Shown: one piece after another, positions 26,191 to 37,390 of the stretch
Layout: each line of letters begins with the position of its first letter
Numbering within the stretch: position 1 is the stretch's first letter
Assembly: GCA_963734435.1 (NCBI GenBank)
Contig: CAVTHA010000004.1
Coordinates: forward strand, 62,001-126,000
Direction: 5' to 3'
From: Bog-756 sp963734435
GTDB taxonomy: Bacteria; Actinomycetota; Acidimicrobiia; Acidimicrobiales; RAAP-2
DNA: 64,000 nucleotides
Made by a program: the position numbers and the translations under genes
The notes under the pieces: generated by a model
Database searches by the model: none
Told to the model about the DNA's origin: nothing
The model's input: the letters and a program-made list of their open reading frames with translations, nothing else

Positions 26191-27190
26191 GTGTCAGCAG
26201 TTGTCATGATCGAGGCGGACAACCTGATCAAGCGCTACGGCGAGACCCAGGCCCTGGCCGGAGTCAGCTTGGCCGTCCCGGCCGGCTCCATCCTCGGGGT
26301 GCTCGGGCCCAACGGAGCCGGCAAGACCACGGCGGTCCGGATCCTCACCACCCTGGCCCTCCCCGATTCGGGCCGGGGCCGGGTGGCCGGGTTCGACGTG
26401 GTGCAAGGATGCCGCCGCCGTGCGACGGAACATGGGCGTGACCGCTCAGGACGCCACCCTGGACGACCTGCTCACCGGTCGCCAGAACCTGCAGATGGTG
26501 GCCGAGCTGAGCGGGCTGCGGCTGCCGAGGCCCGTAGCGGCCGAACGGCTCGACTTGCTGGAGCGCTTCGACCTCACCGACGCCGCCGACCGGGTGGTCA
26601 AGGGCTACTCGGGCGGCATGCGCCGGCGCCTCGACCTGGCCGCCAGCCTGGTCACCCGGCCACCGGTGCTGTTCCTCGACGAGCCCACCACCGGCCTCGA
26701 CCCCACCAGCCGCACGCCGGATGTGGGACGTGATCCGGGAGCTGGTGGCGACGGGCACCACCATCCTGCTCACCACCCAGTACCTCGACGAGGCGGACAA
26801 GCTGGCTGACCGCATCGTGGTCATCGACCACGGCCGGGTGATCGCCGAGGGCTCCGCCCCGGAGCTCAAGGCGGCCACCGGCGGAGCCCGGCTCGAGGTC
26901 ACCCTCAGCGCCGCCCACGACGGGGCGGTCGACGCCCTGGAGCCCTTCGTGTCCGGCCGGGTGCAGGTCAGCGAGCGACGGGCGGCGGCTGTCGGCCGCA
27001 CCGTGCGCAGCCGCTCCGGCCTGGCCAACACCGTGGTCCGGGCCCTCGACTCGGTCGGCGCGCTGGTCGACGACATCGAGGTCCGTCAGCCGTCGCTCGA
27101 CGACGTGTTCTTCGCCCTGACCGGAGACCCGCTGCTCGAGCCGTCGCTCGACGAGCATGGCCCCCGAGACTGGAGGTGGTCCGGCCATGA
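26191..27190 (+). pseudogene. DrrA-like ABC-2 exporter ATPase, broken by three indels
   Basis: GTG 26191 follows an AGGAGG Shine-Dalgarno. Walker A (GPNGAGKTTAVRIL), the signature GYSGGMRRRLDLAASL, Walker B (VLFLDEPTTGLDP) and the DrrA-type tail (EGSAPELKAATGG, RQPSLDDVFFALTG) are all present but in successive frames. Undoing one extra A near 26404 gives DVVQDAAAVRRNMGV, and undoing one extra C near 26714 gives TSRTRMWDVIREL. Adding one C in the C run at 27159-27163 gives a natural end, EVVRP-stop, overlapping the permease ATG. The intact motifs suggest indel sequencing errors more than decay. Confidence 0.8.
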
Positions 27191-28050
27191 CCGTCACCCT
27201 GTCGACCCCGGCGTGCCGCACCGGCGTCGACCGGGCCGGCTGCGGCGAGCGTCGGCACGCGTGCTGGCGCAACGTCGTCGTCCTCACCCGGCGGAACCTG
27301 GTGCACATCCAGCGCGAGCCGATGCAGCTCTCGGACGTGACGGTCCAACCGGTGCTGTTCACCCTGCTGTTCGTCTACATCTTCGGGGCAGGCATCGTCC
27401 TGCCCGATGGGGGCAACTACACCGACTTCGCCATCGCCGGTCTGCTGCATGTTGAACCTGACCACCTCGGCCATGGGTACCGCGGTCGGGCTCAGCACCG
27501 ACCTGTCCACCGGTGTCATCGATCGCTTCCGCACCCTGCCCATGTGGCGGGCCGCCGTGCTGGCCGGCCGTTCGATCGCCGACATCCTGACCGTCGGCGT
27601 GTGCACGGCCATCGTGGCCCTCACCGGGCTGGCCATCGGTTGGCGGACCGACGCCAGCGCCGGCGTCGGTGGCGGCCGGGTTCGGGATCGCCCTGCTGTT
27701 CGCCTACGCCATGAGCTGGGCCTGCGCCTGCCTCGGTCTGGTCAGCAAGGGGCCCGAGTCGGCCCAGTCGGTCGGGCTGCTCATCTTGTTCCCCCTGGCC
27801 TTCGTGTCCAACGCCATGGTGCCCACCCAGCACATGCCCGACCTGGCTCCGGACCATGGCCGACTGGAACCCGGTGAGCGCGGTGGCGTCGGCGCTCCGC
27901 CACCTGTGGGGCAATCCCAACCCGTCGGGGACCATCCAGGCCTGGCCCATGCAGCACCCGGTGTGGGCCGCCCTGGTCTGGTCGGTGGCCATCCTGGCGG
28001 TCTCCGGGCCCCTGGCCGTCCACCTCTACCGGCGGCGCACCACCGAATAG
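27187..28050 (+). pseudogene. DrrB-like ABC-2 permease, broken by three single-base insertions
   Basis: ATG 27187. In order: RRNLVHIQREPMQLSDVTVQ, TLLFVYIFGAGI, then in another frame LNLTTSAMGTAVGLSTDLS and DRFRTLPMWRAAVLAGRSIA, then FAYAMSWACACLGL and PLAFVSNAMVP, and finally MADWNPVSAVASALR to the stop. All are classic DrrB/ABC-2 motifs. Removing one base near 27451 (CTGCTGCATG), near 27670 (GTCGGTGG) and near 27842 (GACCTGGCT) makes a continuous protein of about 286 residues with six membrane helices. It forms a two-gene exporter with the upstream ATPase; drug or lipid export is the usual role. Confidence 0.8.
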
Positions 28051-28270
28051 TCCCGGCCCTACCGGACGGCGGCGCACGGCGGGTGCGTTCACCTGGGCCG
28101 CTCCCGCCGATTGGCATCGAGGTGTCCGGACGGTGTAGAAAATTGGCCACGCGGGGAGGGCGTTGTAGGCGCGCCTGGCCGATGTCGGCATTGTCATCCC
28201 TGACCATCCACCACTGCCGAATTACCCGTCATTAGGGTTTTTTCCGCAAGGTCGGCAGGTCGAGGAGTTG

Positions 28271-28955
28271 ATGCCCGTGATCCTTGTGATCATCATTGCG
28301 GTCGCGTGGATCGCCATCCTGGCACCGAACATGATGAAACGACGGACACGACTGGGCGACGGCATCAGCTCCATCTCCCACTTCCACCACCAACTGCGGG
28401 TCCTCGAGCACTCCGCCCCGGCACCCATCGTCGCCCCGGCCTACCGCCTGCGCGCTCGTGGAGGGCGCCGCCATCGGTCCCTCCGACCCGGACGAGGAGG
28501 TCGCCGCGCCAGTGCTGACCGTGGTCGGCGCCGACCAGCTGCCCCGACCGGCGCTGGCCTTCCTCGGTCGAGACGGCGACGAGTCGCCCGTGCCCCCGTC
28601 GCCCCCGCCGGTGGTCCCGCCCCGATTGGCCGAGCTGCCCACCCGCCACCAGGTCCGGCGACGGCGCCGCGACACACTTGCGGTCCTGATCGGTGTGTTC
28701 GTCACCACCGTCCTGCTCGGACTCCTGCCCGGAGCCCACCCGGCGTGGGCGGTGAGCGCACTCTCGGCCGTGGCCCTGGTCGCCTACGTGGCCCTGCTGG
28801 TTCGGCTGCGCAAGCTGGCCGACGAGCGCAGCCGGAAGCTGCACTACCTGGGAGACGAGGGACCGTCGACGACGTTCGGCCGCGGCATGGACGAGGAGAC
28901 GGCACTGGCGGGGCGGTTCGCCCACCCCTCCCATCCGGTCTGGGCCGCACGCTGA
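28271..28955 (+). CDS. Actinobacterial membrane protein (SepX/GlpR-like topology), one frameshift
   Basis: The N-terminal helix VILVIIIAVAWIAILAPNMM is followed by KRRTRLGDGISSISHFHHQL and a long polar Pro-rich linker, then a C-terminal membrane hairpin (LAVLIGVFVTTVLLGLLPG, AVSALSAVALVAYVALLVRL) and a cytosolic tail. The frame changes near 28455; dropping one C (GCTCGTGGAG) joins YRLRA to VEGAAIGPS. The layout recalls the actinobacterial SepX/GlpR membrane proteins (an N-terminal helix with a Trp/Pro exit, then RLG), but I cannot confirm orthology. Confidence 0.6.
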
Positions 28956-28975
28956 ACGGCGGCCGAGCCGCTGGG

Positions 28976-28981
28976 TAGGAT
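28976..28981 (+). promoter_or_regulatory. -10 box before the TenA-like gene
   Basis: TAGGAT lies 5 bases before the ATG at 28987, again suggesting a leaderless transcript. Confidence 0.35.
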
Positions 28982-28986
28982 GCGGC

Positions 28987-29718
28987 ATGGCCACACATAC
29001 CGAGCTCCCTGCCAGGACCACAGACGCGCACTGCGATGCCCACCCGGCGGGCGCTGTCCGACGCGGTGGCCCGGGCCGTCGACGGTCGGGCCCTCCTGAC
29101 CCATCCGTTCTACCAGCGCTGGGAGGCCGGCCGGCTGGAGACCGGAAGAACTGGCTGAGTACGCCGTCCACTACCGGGCGTTCGAAGCCGCCCTCCCCCG
29201 TGCTCGAAAGGCTGGGCCGAGCGCTGGCCGCCGAGGGCAGCTACGACGCGGCCGCACTGGTCGGGCGCAACCTCGCCGACGAGCTCGGGAAGCCGGAGCC
29301 CCATCTGGCGCTGTTCGACCGCTTTGCCTCGGGTCGGGTGCCGACGACGCCACGTCCGGCCGGGCCGGCGGCGACCGCCCTGGTCGCCACCTACCACCGG
29401 CTGGCCGATGAAGGACCGGCGGCGTCGTTGGCCGGCCTGGCCGCCTACGAGACCCAGGCCGCGGCCATCGCCGCGTCCAAGGCCGAGGGCCTCCGGCGCT
29501 TCTACGGTGCCGGTCCGACCGCATGCGAGTTCTGGGACGTCCACGCCACCATGGACGCCGACCACGGCGAGTGGACCATCGATGCCCTGGCCCGGTGGGG
29601 AGCGGATCCGGCCACCACCTTCGGGGCTGCCCGGCGGGCGGCGGAGGCCTGGTGGGCGCTGCTCGATGAGCGCCAAGCCGAAGCCCCGGGGTCAGCCGAG
29701 CTCTGTTCCCACCACTGA
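28987..29718 (+). CDS. TenA/PqqC-like (heme-oxygenase fold) protein, frameshifted
   Basis: The intact C-terminal two thirds (VLERLGRALAAEGSYDAAAL, GRNLADELGKPEPHLALFDR, FYGAGPTACEFWDVHATMDA, DHGEWTIDALARWG) match TenA/PqqC-like helical bundle proteins with a conserved metal-ligand style His/Glu/Asp-His set. The N-terminal part reads in another frame from 29036: SDAVARAVDGRALLTHPFYQ, then RWEAGRLE. It rejoins after removing one G near 29146 and one C near 29200. These proteins include iron-containing redox enzymes and thiaminases; which applies is unclear. The 3' end overlaps the convergent thiolase by 27 bases. Confidence 0.7.
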   Translation: MATHTELPARTTDAHCDAHPAGAVRRGGPGRRRSGPPDPSVLPALGGRPAGDRKNWLSTPSTTGRSKPPSPVLERLGRALAAEGSYDAAALVGRNLADELGKPEPHLALFDRFASGRVPTTPRPAGPAATALVATYHRLADEGPAASLAGLAAYETQAAAIAASKAEGLRRFYGAGPTACEFWDVHATMDADHGEWTIDALARWGADPATTFGAARRAAEAWWALLDERQAEAPGSAELCSHH

Positions 29719-30882
29719 GACGAAGGACACCATCTCGCCCGGGTACCCGCCCAGGTTGTGGGTGAGGGCGAGGGTCCGGTCGGTGTCGATCTGCCGTTCG
29801 GGTGTGGCTTCGCCCCGCAGTTGCAGCCAGGTCTCGAACAGCATCCGGAGCCCTGAGGCCCCGACCGGATGGCCGAAGCTCTTGAGCCCGCCGTCGGGGT
29901 TGACCGGAAGCTGGCCCTCGAGATCGTAGGTACCGGCCAACACCTCCTTCCAGGCGGTGCCGCGTTCGGCGAACCCGAGGTCCTCCATCAGTACCAGCTC
30001 GGTCGGAGTGAAGCAGTCGTGCACCTCGGCCATGGCCAGTTCCCGCCGCGGGTCGGTGACGCCGGCCTGACGGTAGGCGTCCTCAGCCGCCCCGGCGCAC
30101 TCCGGGAACCAGGTGTAGTCGTAGTCGGGATCGATGAGGCCGGAACCACTACCGGCGGAGAAGGCGAGCGCCTTGATGTAGAGCGGCCGGTCGGTGTAGC
30201 GATGGGCGTCCTCGGCCCGGACCACGATGGCTGCTGCCGCCCCGTCGGCCACGCCGGCACAGTCGAAGACGCCGAGACGGCCCGCTACCCGCGGGGAGGC
30301 ACAAATCGTCTCGACGGAGACTTCCTTGCGGAATTGAGCCCTCGGATTTCGAGCCCCGTTTCGGTGGTTCTTCCAGGAAATGCGGGCGAGCACCTCGCCG
30401 AGCTCTTCTTCGGGGATGCCGTACTTCCTGGCATAGGCCGGGGCCACCATGGAGAACATGGCTGCCGCGGTGAGCGTGCGAGCCGTGCCGTCGCCCGGGA
30501 TGGGGAAGGCGTTGAGACCCTGATACCCGGAGTCCTTGACCTTTTCGGCTCCGACCGCCATGGCGACGTCGTAGGCGCCCGAGGCCACGGCGTAGGCGGC
30601 GGCCCGGAGCGCCTCGGACCCGGTGGTGCAGTAGTTCTCCACCCGGGTGACCGGCTTGCCCTGGAGCTGGAGAGGTCTGGCCAGGGTGATACCGCTCATG
30701 CCCGATTGCGCCGTCCCGAGCCAATAGGCGTCGACCTGGTCCTTGGTCAGGCCGGCCGCGGCGAAGGTCTCCCCGCTGGCCTCGACGATGAGGTCATCGA
30801 GGCTCTTGTCCCAGTGCTCGGCGAATCGGGTGCAGCCCATCCCGACGATCGCCACCCGATCCTTGATGCCATGTGATCCCAT
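29692..30882 (-). CDS. SCP-x/Ltp-type thiolase (acetyl-CoA acetyltransferase family)
   Basis: 396 residues. Motifs: VENYCTTGSEALRAAAYAV with the nucleophilic Cys, EVHDCFTPTELVLMEDLG, and SFGHPVGASGLRM with the catalytic His. The pattern is of non-decarboxylating SCP2-type thiolases such as Ltp2, which cleave side-chain beta-keto or beta-hydroxy acyl-CoAs and usually bind an OB-fold (DUF35) partner. Such a domain is encoded by the upstream gene 22 bases away on the same strand. The start ATG reads MGSHGIKDRVAIVGMG. It is part of the catabolic cluster around the palindrome at 32.5 kb. Confidence 0.9.
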   Translation of the reverse strand: MGSHGIKDRVAIVGMGCTRFAEHWDKSLDDLIVEASGETFAAAGLTKDQVDAYWLGTAQSGMSGITLARPLQLQGKPVTRVENYCTTGSEALRAAAYAVASGAYDVAMAVGAEKVKDSGYQGLNAFPIPGDGTARTLTAAAMFSMVAPAYARKYGIPEEELGEVLARISWKNHRNGARNPRAQFRKEVSVETICASPRVAGRLGVFDCAGVADGAAAAIVVRAEDAHRYTDRPLYIKALAFSAGSGSGLIDPDYDYTWFPECAGAAEDAYRQAGVTDPRRELAMAEVHDCFTPTELVLMEDLGFAERGTAWKEVLAGTYDLEGQLPVNPDGGLKSFGHPVGASGLRMLFETWLQLRGEATPERQIDTDRTLALTHNLGGYPGEMVSFVSVVGTELG

Positions 30883-30904
30883 CGTGTCTCCCGTCCTTGC
30901 TGCG

Positions 30905-32346
30905 TCAGTCCGCGGTCGGTGCCCGGGCCCGGTCCACGCCGACCGGCTTGGCCTTCCAGAAGTAATCGTGGATCCCGTCTGCGGTGTAGAGCTTGCGGAA
31001 CGTCATGGCCACCCGGTCACCGATCTCGATGGTCGCCGGGTCGACGTCGGTCAGCTCCACCGGGAACCGCCCGCCGCCGTCGAAGTCGACCACGGCGAAG
31101 ACGACGGGTGGGCTGGGGGAGTAGGCCAGGTGGTCGACGGTGTAGGTGGCGATGGTGGCCTCGGTGTCGGCCCGGGCAACCGGCTCCATGTCGTCGACGG
31201 CACCGCCCCGCATCGACACCCGGGAGGGCGGCAGGTGAACGGCCTGGGAGCTGCGGTCCAGTGAACCGACGAAGCCGAACTTCCACGCCTCGTTGCGCCA
31301 TGACGCCGTGGAGGACACCCGCGCCGGCTCGGGGCGCCGTGGTGGTTCGGGCGTGACCATCCCCCGCCAGGTCAGGAAGGTCCCGTACGGGAGGTCGGCG
31401 GCCGCCGCGATCTGGTCGGCCACCGGTCGCGCCGGGGTCCACGACGAGATGGCCTCGGTGGTGCGGAACAGGAGGACGTCGGCCCCGTCGGCCAGCGACA
31501 GCACGGCCAGGACTTCGCCGGGCGCCGACCGCTCGACCATGGCCGCCAGCACCAGTCCCGGATGGGCTGCACCGGCTTGGCCCACCACCGCCGTCAGGTC
31601 GTCTCCGACCGCGCCGTCAGCCACCCCGAGTTTCCGGACCAGCGAGCGGACCGCCCGGGCGTGCATGCCGGTCACCACCACCCGGTCGATCTCGGCGGTG
31701 GTCAGCCCGGCACCCTTCAGCGCCGCGTCCCAGGCCTCGGAGCCGAGGGCCACGTACCGGGTCTCGCCGAAGCGCTCCTCCCACACCTTCGACCGCTCGC
31801 CGACCTCGCGCCACCGGTCGAGGAACTCCTCGCTCACCGATGCCGCCCCGATGAGCTCGGCGATGACCGGGAGTCCCGAGCTGTCGTCACCCACCACGAC
31901 CGCGGCCGCCCCGTCTCCGCCGGCCGACTCGTCGGACGAGGTCGGCAGCCCGTCGCGTCGATCGGCCAATACCACCAGCGTGGCCCCGGTACCGTCCGAC
32001 TCGAGGCTGGCCCGGAGGGCGCCGATCCCGGAACGCAACGCACCCCGAAATCGAACGCAGCCACGCTGGACGGTTGGCGCAGGGCGGCGTGGATGGTGGT
32101 GGCGTTGGTCTTGTCCAGGTAGGCCGGCGTGGGCGTGGCGAACCACAGCTGCGACGGGGCGGCCCCCGGCGCCGCCCGCAGCGCGAGTCGAGCCGCCTCG
32201 ACGCCCATGGTAGTGGTGTCCTCGTCGTGAGCGGCGACCGACCGGGTGCCCTGGCCGCCTCCACTGGCGAACACCTCGGCCACGGACGAGCGCGACAGGC
32301 GCCAGTAGGGAACATAGCCGGCGATGCTGACGATGCCTCTGCTCAT
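30905..32346 (-). CDS. HMG-CoA synthase-like thiolase-fold protein fused to a DUF35 OB-fold domain, one frameshift
   Basis: The N-terminal part from ATG 32346 reads SRGIVSIAGYVPYWRLSRSS and AHDEDTTTMGVEAARLALRA, then LWFATPTPAYLDKTNATTIH, the start of HMG-CoA-synthase-like/KAS III proteins. The frame is lost near 32045 and resumes with LRSGIGALRASLESDGTGAT; adding one G in the GGGG run repairs it. The C-terminal third has DUF35 features: SMRGGAVDDMEPVARADTEA, DHLAYSPSPPVVFAVVDFDG and IEIGDRVAMTFRKLYTADGI. Fused proteins of this kind partner with SCP2 thiolases. The active-site Cys cannot be placed with certainty. Confidence 0.75.
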
Positions 32347-32504
32347 CCGTGCGCTGATCCCTTCGTCTCGGTGTGGCACCCACCCACGGGGCGGACGGGT
32401 AGGACCCGCCCGACCTGTTCCCGACCGGGTCGCGGCAGGTACGAGCAGCGCTTGGCTTCCCGCTGGTCAGGCCGTCGTAGCTGGCCGGTCCGCTCCGCCC
32501 ATCC

Positions 32505-32532
32505 TATGATGCCCACAGTATCTGACGGTCAG
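32505..32532 (+). promoter_or_regulatory. -10 element and 11-bp palindromic operator of the catabolic cluster
   Basis: TATGAT (32505-32510) is a good -10 box. Twelve bases on is CTGAC-G-GTCAG (32522-32532), a perfect inverted repeat that would overlap the early transcript, 50 bases before the acyl-CoA dehydrogenase start and 175 bases from the divergent gene. Its shape resembles operators of TetR-family regulators of acyl-CoA catabolism. No regulator gene is adjacent. Confidence 0.5.
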
Positions 32533-32581
32533 TCAGGTAACCACCGGTGGCGGCGGGCCGGAACGAGGGATGGAGGCCCAC

Positions 32582-33762
32582 ATGGATTTCGAGTTCACCC
32601 CTGAGCAGCTCGAATTCGTCCAGGAGGTCGAAGCGTTCCTCGATGCCAACGACGATCCGGAGGTCTTCGACCTCACCCGCGAGAACATGGCCCAGATCGT
32701 CGACACGCCGTTGCGCCGCAAGTTCATGGCCAAGGTCGGCGAGCGGGGATGGCTCGGGATCACCTGGCCCGAGGAGTACGGGGGCCGGGACGGCGAGGGC
32801 ATCTACGAATACCTGTTGAACGAAGCGCTGGCGGCCCGGGGTGGTCCCCAGATCGGCAAGGGCGTGGGCATCATCGGCAAGACCATCATCAGCCACGGTA
32901 GCGACAAGCTGAAGCAGGAGTTCCTCCCCAAGATCCTCCGCAACGAAGTCGAGTTCGCGGTGGGCTACTCCGAGCCCAATGCCGGTTCCGATGCCGCATC
33001 GATGCAGCTGAAAGCGATCCGGGACGGGGAAGGCTGGCGGCTCAACGGCCAGAAGACGTGGACCACGTCGGCCCACTTCGCCGATTGGTACTGGGTGGGT
33101 GCCCGCACCGACCCCGAGGCCCCCAAGCACCACGGGATCACCCTCTTCCTGGTCCCGATGGACGACCCCGGCATCACGGTCAAGCCCATCTGGACCATGG
33201 GAGACGAGCGGACCAACGAGGTGTACCTGGACGAAGTGTGGGTGTCCGACGACTATGTGGTGGGGGACGTCAACCGGGGGTTCCAGTACATCTCGGAGGC
33301 GCTCGACCTCGAGCGCTTCACCCTGTTCACCTTTTCCCCGATCGCTCAACGCCTCGATCTGCTGACCGAGTACGTGTCCACCGCCACCCGTGACGGGGAG
33401 CCACTGGCGGACGACCCGGTGGTGCGATCCGAGCTCGCCGAGCTGCACACCGAGGCCGAGGTGGCACGGGTGCTCGGTCTCAAGTTCGTATTTGCCTCGT
33501 CACAGGGTGGCGCGCCGCCACCGCGGAAGCGTCCGAGTACAAGCTGTTCACCACCGAGTACTCGAAGCGGCTGGCCGATGCCTCCATGGACATCGCCGGA
33601 CCCGGCGGACAGTTGCGGGTGCGGGACGAGGACGCCCCGATGCGGGGTCGGGCCGAGTCGACCTACCGGTACACGGTGATCGACACCCTCGGGGGAGGCT
33701 CATCGGAGATCCAGAAGAACATCATCGCCCGTCGCAAGCTCGGGCTCCCGAAGAACTTCTGA
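32582..33762 (+). CDS. Acyl-CoA dehydrogenase (subunit 1 of a probable heteromeric pair), one frameshift
   Basis: The ATG at 32582 has GGAGG 5 bases upstream. FAD/substrate motifs: GWLGITWPEEYGGRDGEG, VGYSEPNAGSDAASMQLKAI and NGQKTWTTSAHFADWYW. The frame breaks in the GC-rich tract near 33505-33520; the rest continues as ATAEASEYKLFTTEYSKRLA and DTLGGGSSEIQKNIIARRKL, ending at 33762 with a total near 393 residues. The usual catalytic Glu of the EGT motif reads GGG here, as in FadE28/ChsE1-like families, where the active site is shared with a partner subunit; the second dehydrogenase at 36083 is the likely partner. Confidence 0.8.
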
Positions 33763-33779
33763 TCCCGGCGAGCGCCAAC

Positions 33780-35008
<1,229 letters not shown>

Positions 35009-35012
<4 letters not shown>

Positions 35013-35548
35013 GCGCCATCGCAGCTTCCGACATCGACCGGATGATCGGGGTCGAACAGTATGAAGAGGTGGGTGAGTTCCCGGTCGAACAGGGCTACGT
35101 ATGGACTACCTGTGCGTCGGTGCAGAACGGCAACCCCCTGTTCTGGGAGGCGGCGGTGGCCGCCGAGGTCACCGGCGGTCCCATCGCCCCACCCACGATG
35201 GTCTCGGTGTGGTTCCGGCCCCATCACTGGGCACCGGGCCGGGACCGGCCGGGGCTCCCGCTCCAGGTCCACTTCGACCTGAAGGAGGGCCTGGGGTTGC
35301 CCGAGGCCGTGATGAGCGACAACACCATCGTCTTCCACGAACCGGTGCGGCCAGGAGACCGGCTGGTCACCCACCAGATCCTCCGTTCGGTGAGTGACGA
35401 GAAGACCACCAGGTTGGGCACCGGGCGTTTCTGGGTCATCGACGTCGAGTACCACAACCAGCGTGGCGAGCTGGTGGCGGTCGAGAGCTACACCGGTTTC
35501 GGCTATCGCCGGCCCGCCCGTCCCGACGAGGCAGGGGCGTCGCCGTGA
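35009..35548 (+). CDS. MaoC-like dehydratase, FAS1-type N-terminal domain (probably non-catalytic subunit)
   Basis: 179 residues with a hot-dog fold: EQYEEVGEFPVEQGYVWTTC, then NGNPLFWEAAVAAEVTGGPI, ADDITION of a beta strand APPTMVSVWFRPHHW, and PGDRLVTHQILRSVSDEKTT. The hydratase-2 Asp/His pair is missing from the usual place (reads NGNPLFW), which fits the structural partner of a heterodimeric enoyl-CoA hydratase as in ChsH1/ChsH2. It overlaps both neighbours (ATGA and GTGA), implying coupled, stoichiometric translation. Confidence 0.8.
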
Positions 35549-36030
35549 GCGTCGCCGTCCGGCGCCTGCTGCACGGCGAAGCCGCCGTGGGCGACGCCCT
35601 GCCCGAATTGTCCTACCCGGTGACCGCCACCACCGTGGTCCTCGGCGCCCTGGCCGCACGGGACTGGCGCCCCATGCACCACGACAAGGATTTCGCCGTG
35701 GAGCGGAACGGCACCCGCGACATTTTCCTCAACACGCCCAACCAGGCGGCCTGGTTCGAGCGGTACGTGACGGATTGGACCGGTCCCTACGGTCGACTGC
35801 GACGGATGACCTTCCGGATGCTCGGCTCGATCTTCCCCGGTGACACCATGGTGTTCCGGGGGGCGGTCACCGACACCGGGATCGACCGGACCGGGTGCGG
35901 CTGGGTGTCGCTCGACATCTCGGTCTCGGTGGACGGCGAGGCCAAGACGACGTGTGAGGCCCGGGTGGCGCTCCCGGTCACCGAGGAGGACAACCCGTGG
36001 GAGCGCCACGGCGACAGGTGGGCGCCGTGA
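35545..36030 (+). CDS. MaoC-like enoyl-CoA hydratase (catalytic subunit)
   Basis: 161 residues from a GTG that overlaps the upstream stop. The hydratase-2 motif reads LAARDWRPMHHDKDFA, with the catalytic Asp and His six residues apart. NTPNQAAWFERYVTDWTGPY and GSIFPGDTMVFRGAVTDTGI complete the hot-dog domain. Together with the preceding FAS1-like protein it probably forms a heteromeric hydratase adding water to a 2-enoyl-CoA, the step after the acyl-CoA dehydrogenases. Confidence 0.85.
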   Translation: MSVAVRRLLHGEAAVGDALPELSYPVTATTVVLGALAARDWRPMHHDKDFAVERNGTRDIFLNTPNQAAWFERYVTDWTGPYGRLRRMTFRMLGSIFPGDTMVFRGAVTDTGIDRTGCGWVSLDISVSVDGEAKTTCEARVALPVTEEDNPWERHGDRWAP

Positions 36031-36082
36031 CCGGCCGCGGTATTCCCGGCCTTCCACCCCGACCACAAGAGGAGACCTGATC

Positions 36083-37213
36083 ATGTTGGACCTGCGCTTC
36101 AGCTCGGAACAGGAGATGTTGCGGGAGACGGTCCGGGGCGTGTGCGCCACCTCCAGCCCCTTACCGGTGGTGCGCCAGCTGGAGGACGACCCGATCGGGT
36201 ACCCACCAGACCTGTGGAAGCAGCTCGCCCACCTCGATCTCATCGGCCTCCAGTTACCCGAGGAGTTCGGCGGGTCGGGAATGACCGCCGTCGAGGGCGT
36301 GGTCCTCTACGAGGAATTCGGCCGGGCCCTGGCGCCATCGCCTCATTTCGTGAGCTCGGTGCTCGCCGGTGGGGTGCTGGAGCGGTCCGGCGACGTCGAG
36401 CAGAGACAGGAGTGGATGCCGCGCATCGTTTCGGGGGAGGCCATCCTCACTCCGGCGTGGCTCGAGCCTGACAACGGCTTCGGCCCCAAGGGCGTACAAG
36501 TACGGGCGGTGCCCGATGGTGACGGCTTCACCATCTCCGGCGTGAAGCGGCATGTCGCGTTCGCCAAGGCGGCCACCCGGCTGGTGGTGCTGGCCCGGAC
36601 CGGTGACGCGCCCGCCGACATCGACCTCTTCCTCGTCGACCCGACGGCCCCGGGCGTCACGCTGACCCAGCAGATGACCATCGCCTCGGACTGCCAGTAC
36701 CGGGTGGACCTCGACCGGGTGCGGGTCGAGGTGGCCGATCGCATCGGTGGCCCGCAGAGTGGTTGGTCGACGTGGGACGCGGTGATGCACGACGGGATCA
36801 TCCTGGTCGCGGCCCAAGCTGTCGGCGGTGCCCGGTACGCGCTCGAGATCACCGTGCAATACGCCAAGGACCGGCGCCAGTTCGACAAGCCGCTCGGGGC
36901 CTTCCAGGCCCTGGCCCACTATCTGGCCGATGGGTCGACCACGGTCGACGGCGCCGAGCAGCTGGTGCATGAGGCGGCGTGGGCCCGGTCGGACGGGCGC
37001 AGCGTGGCCAAGCTGGCGCCCATGGCCAAGCTGTTCGCCTGCCGCACCTTTCGCGAGGTGACGGCCATGGCCCAGCAGGTCTTCGGGGGCATCGGGTTCA
37101 CCGTGGAATTCGACATCCAGCTGTACTTCCGCCGGGCCAAGGCCCTCCAGATCTCGTGGTGGGACACCCGCCATCTCGAGCAGCTGGTGGCCGCGGCGGT
37201 GCTCGACGGTTGA
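36083..37213 (+). CDS. Acyl-CoA dehydrogenase (subunit 2)
   Basis: 376 residues from ATG 36083 (AGAGGAGAC Shine-Dalgarno). Motifs: LDLIGLQLPEEFGGSGMTAV, YEEFGRALAPSPHFVSSVLA, QYAKDRRQFDKPLGAFQALA and QQVFGGIGFTVEFDIQLYFR. The last motif is typical of FadE29/ChsE2-like dehydrogenases that pair with a second dehydrogenase lacking the catalytic Glu. It is the last enzyme gene of the operon-like run; the transporter gene starts 177 bases later. Confidence 0.88.
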   Translation: MLDLRFSSEQEMLRETVRGVCATSSPLPVVRQLEDDPIGYPPDLWKQLAHLDLIGLQLPEEFGGSGMTAVEGVVLYEEFGRALAPSPHFVSSVLAGGVLERSGDVEQRQEWMPRIVSGEAILTPAWLEPDNGFGPKGVQVRAVPDGDGFTISGVKRHVAFAKAATRLVVLARTGDAPADIDLFLVDPTAPGVTLTQQMTIASDCQYRVDLDRVRVEVADRIGGPQSGWSTWDAVMHDGIILVAAQAVGGARYALEITVQYAKDRRQFDKPLGAFQALAHYLADGSTTVDGAEQLVHEAAWARSDGRSVAKLAPMAKLFACRTFREVTAMAQQVFGGIGFTVEFDIQLYFRRAKALQISWWDTRHLEQLVAAAVLDG

Positions 37214-37390
37214 GCGCGCACCGCTGGTCGCGCGCCGGGCGCAACGGCCGTGGTTGCGGCGACTCGCCGACCACCAGGCCGGATCGAACGGGCTCGACCG
37301 TTCGAGTCTTCCGATCGACCTTTCGGTGCGCTACGGTCGGGCCAGGCTGACGGAGAGGGGTTCCATCACCCGACGAACAGGGGGAGCTGA

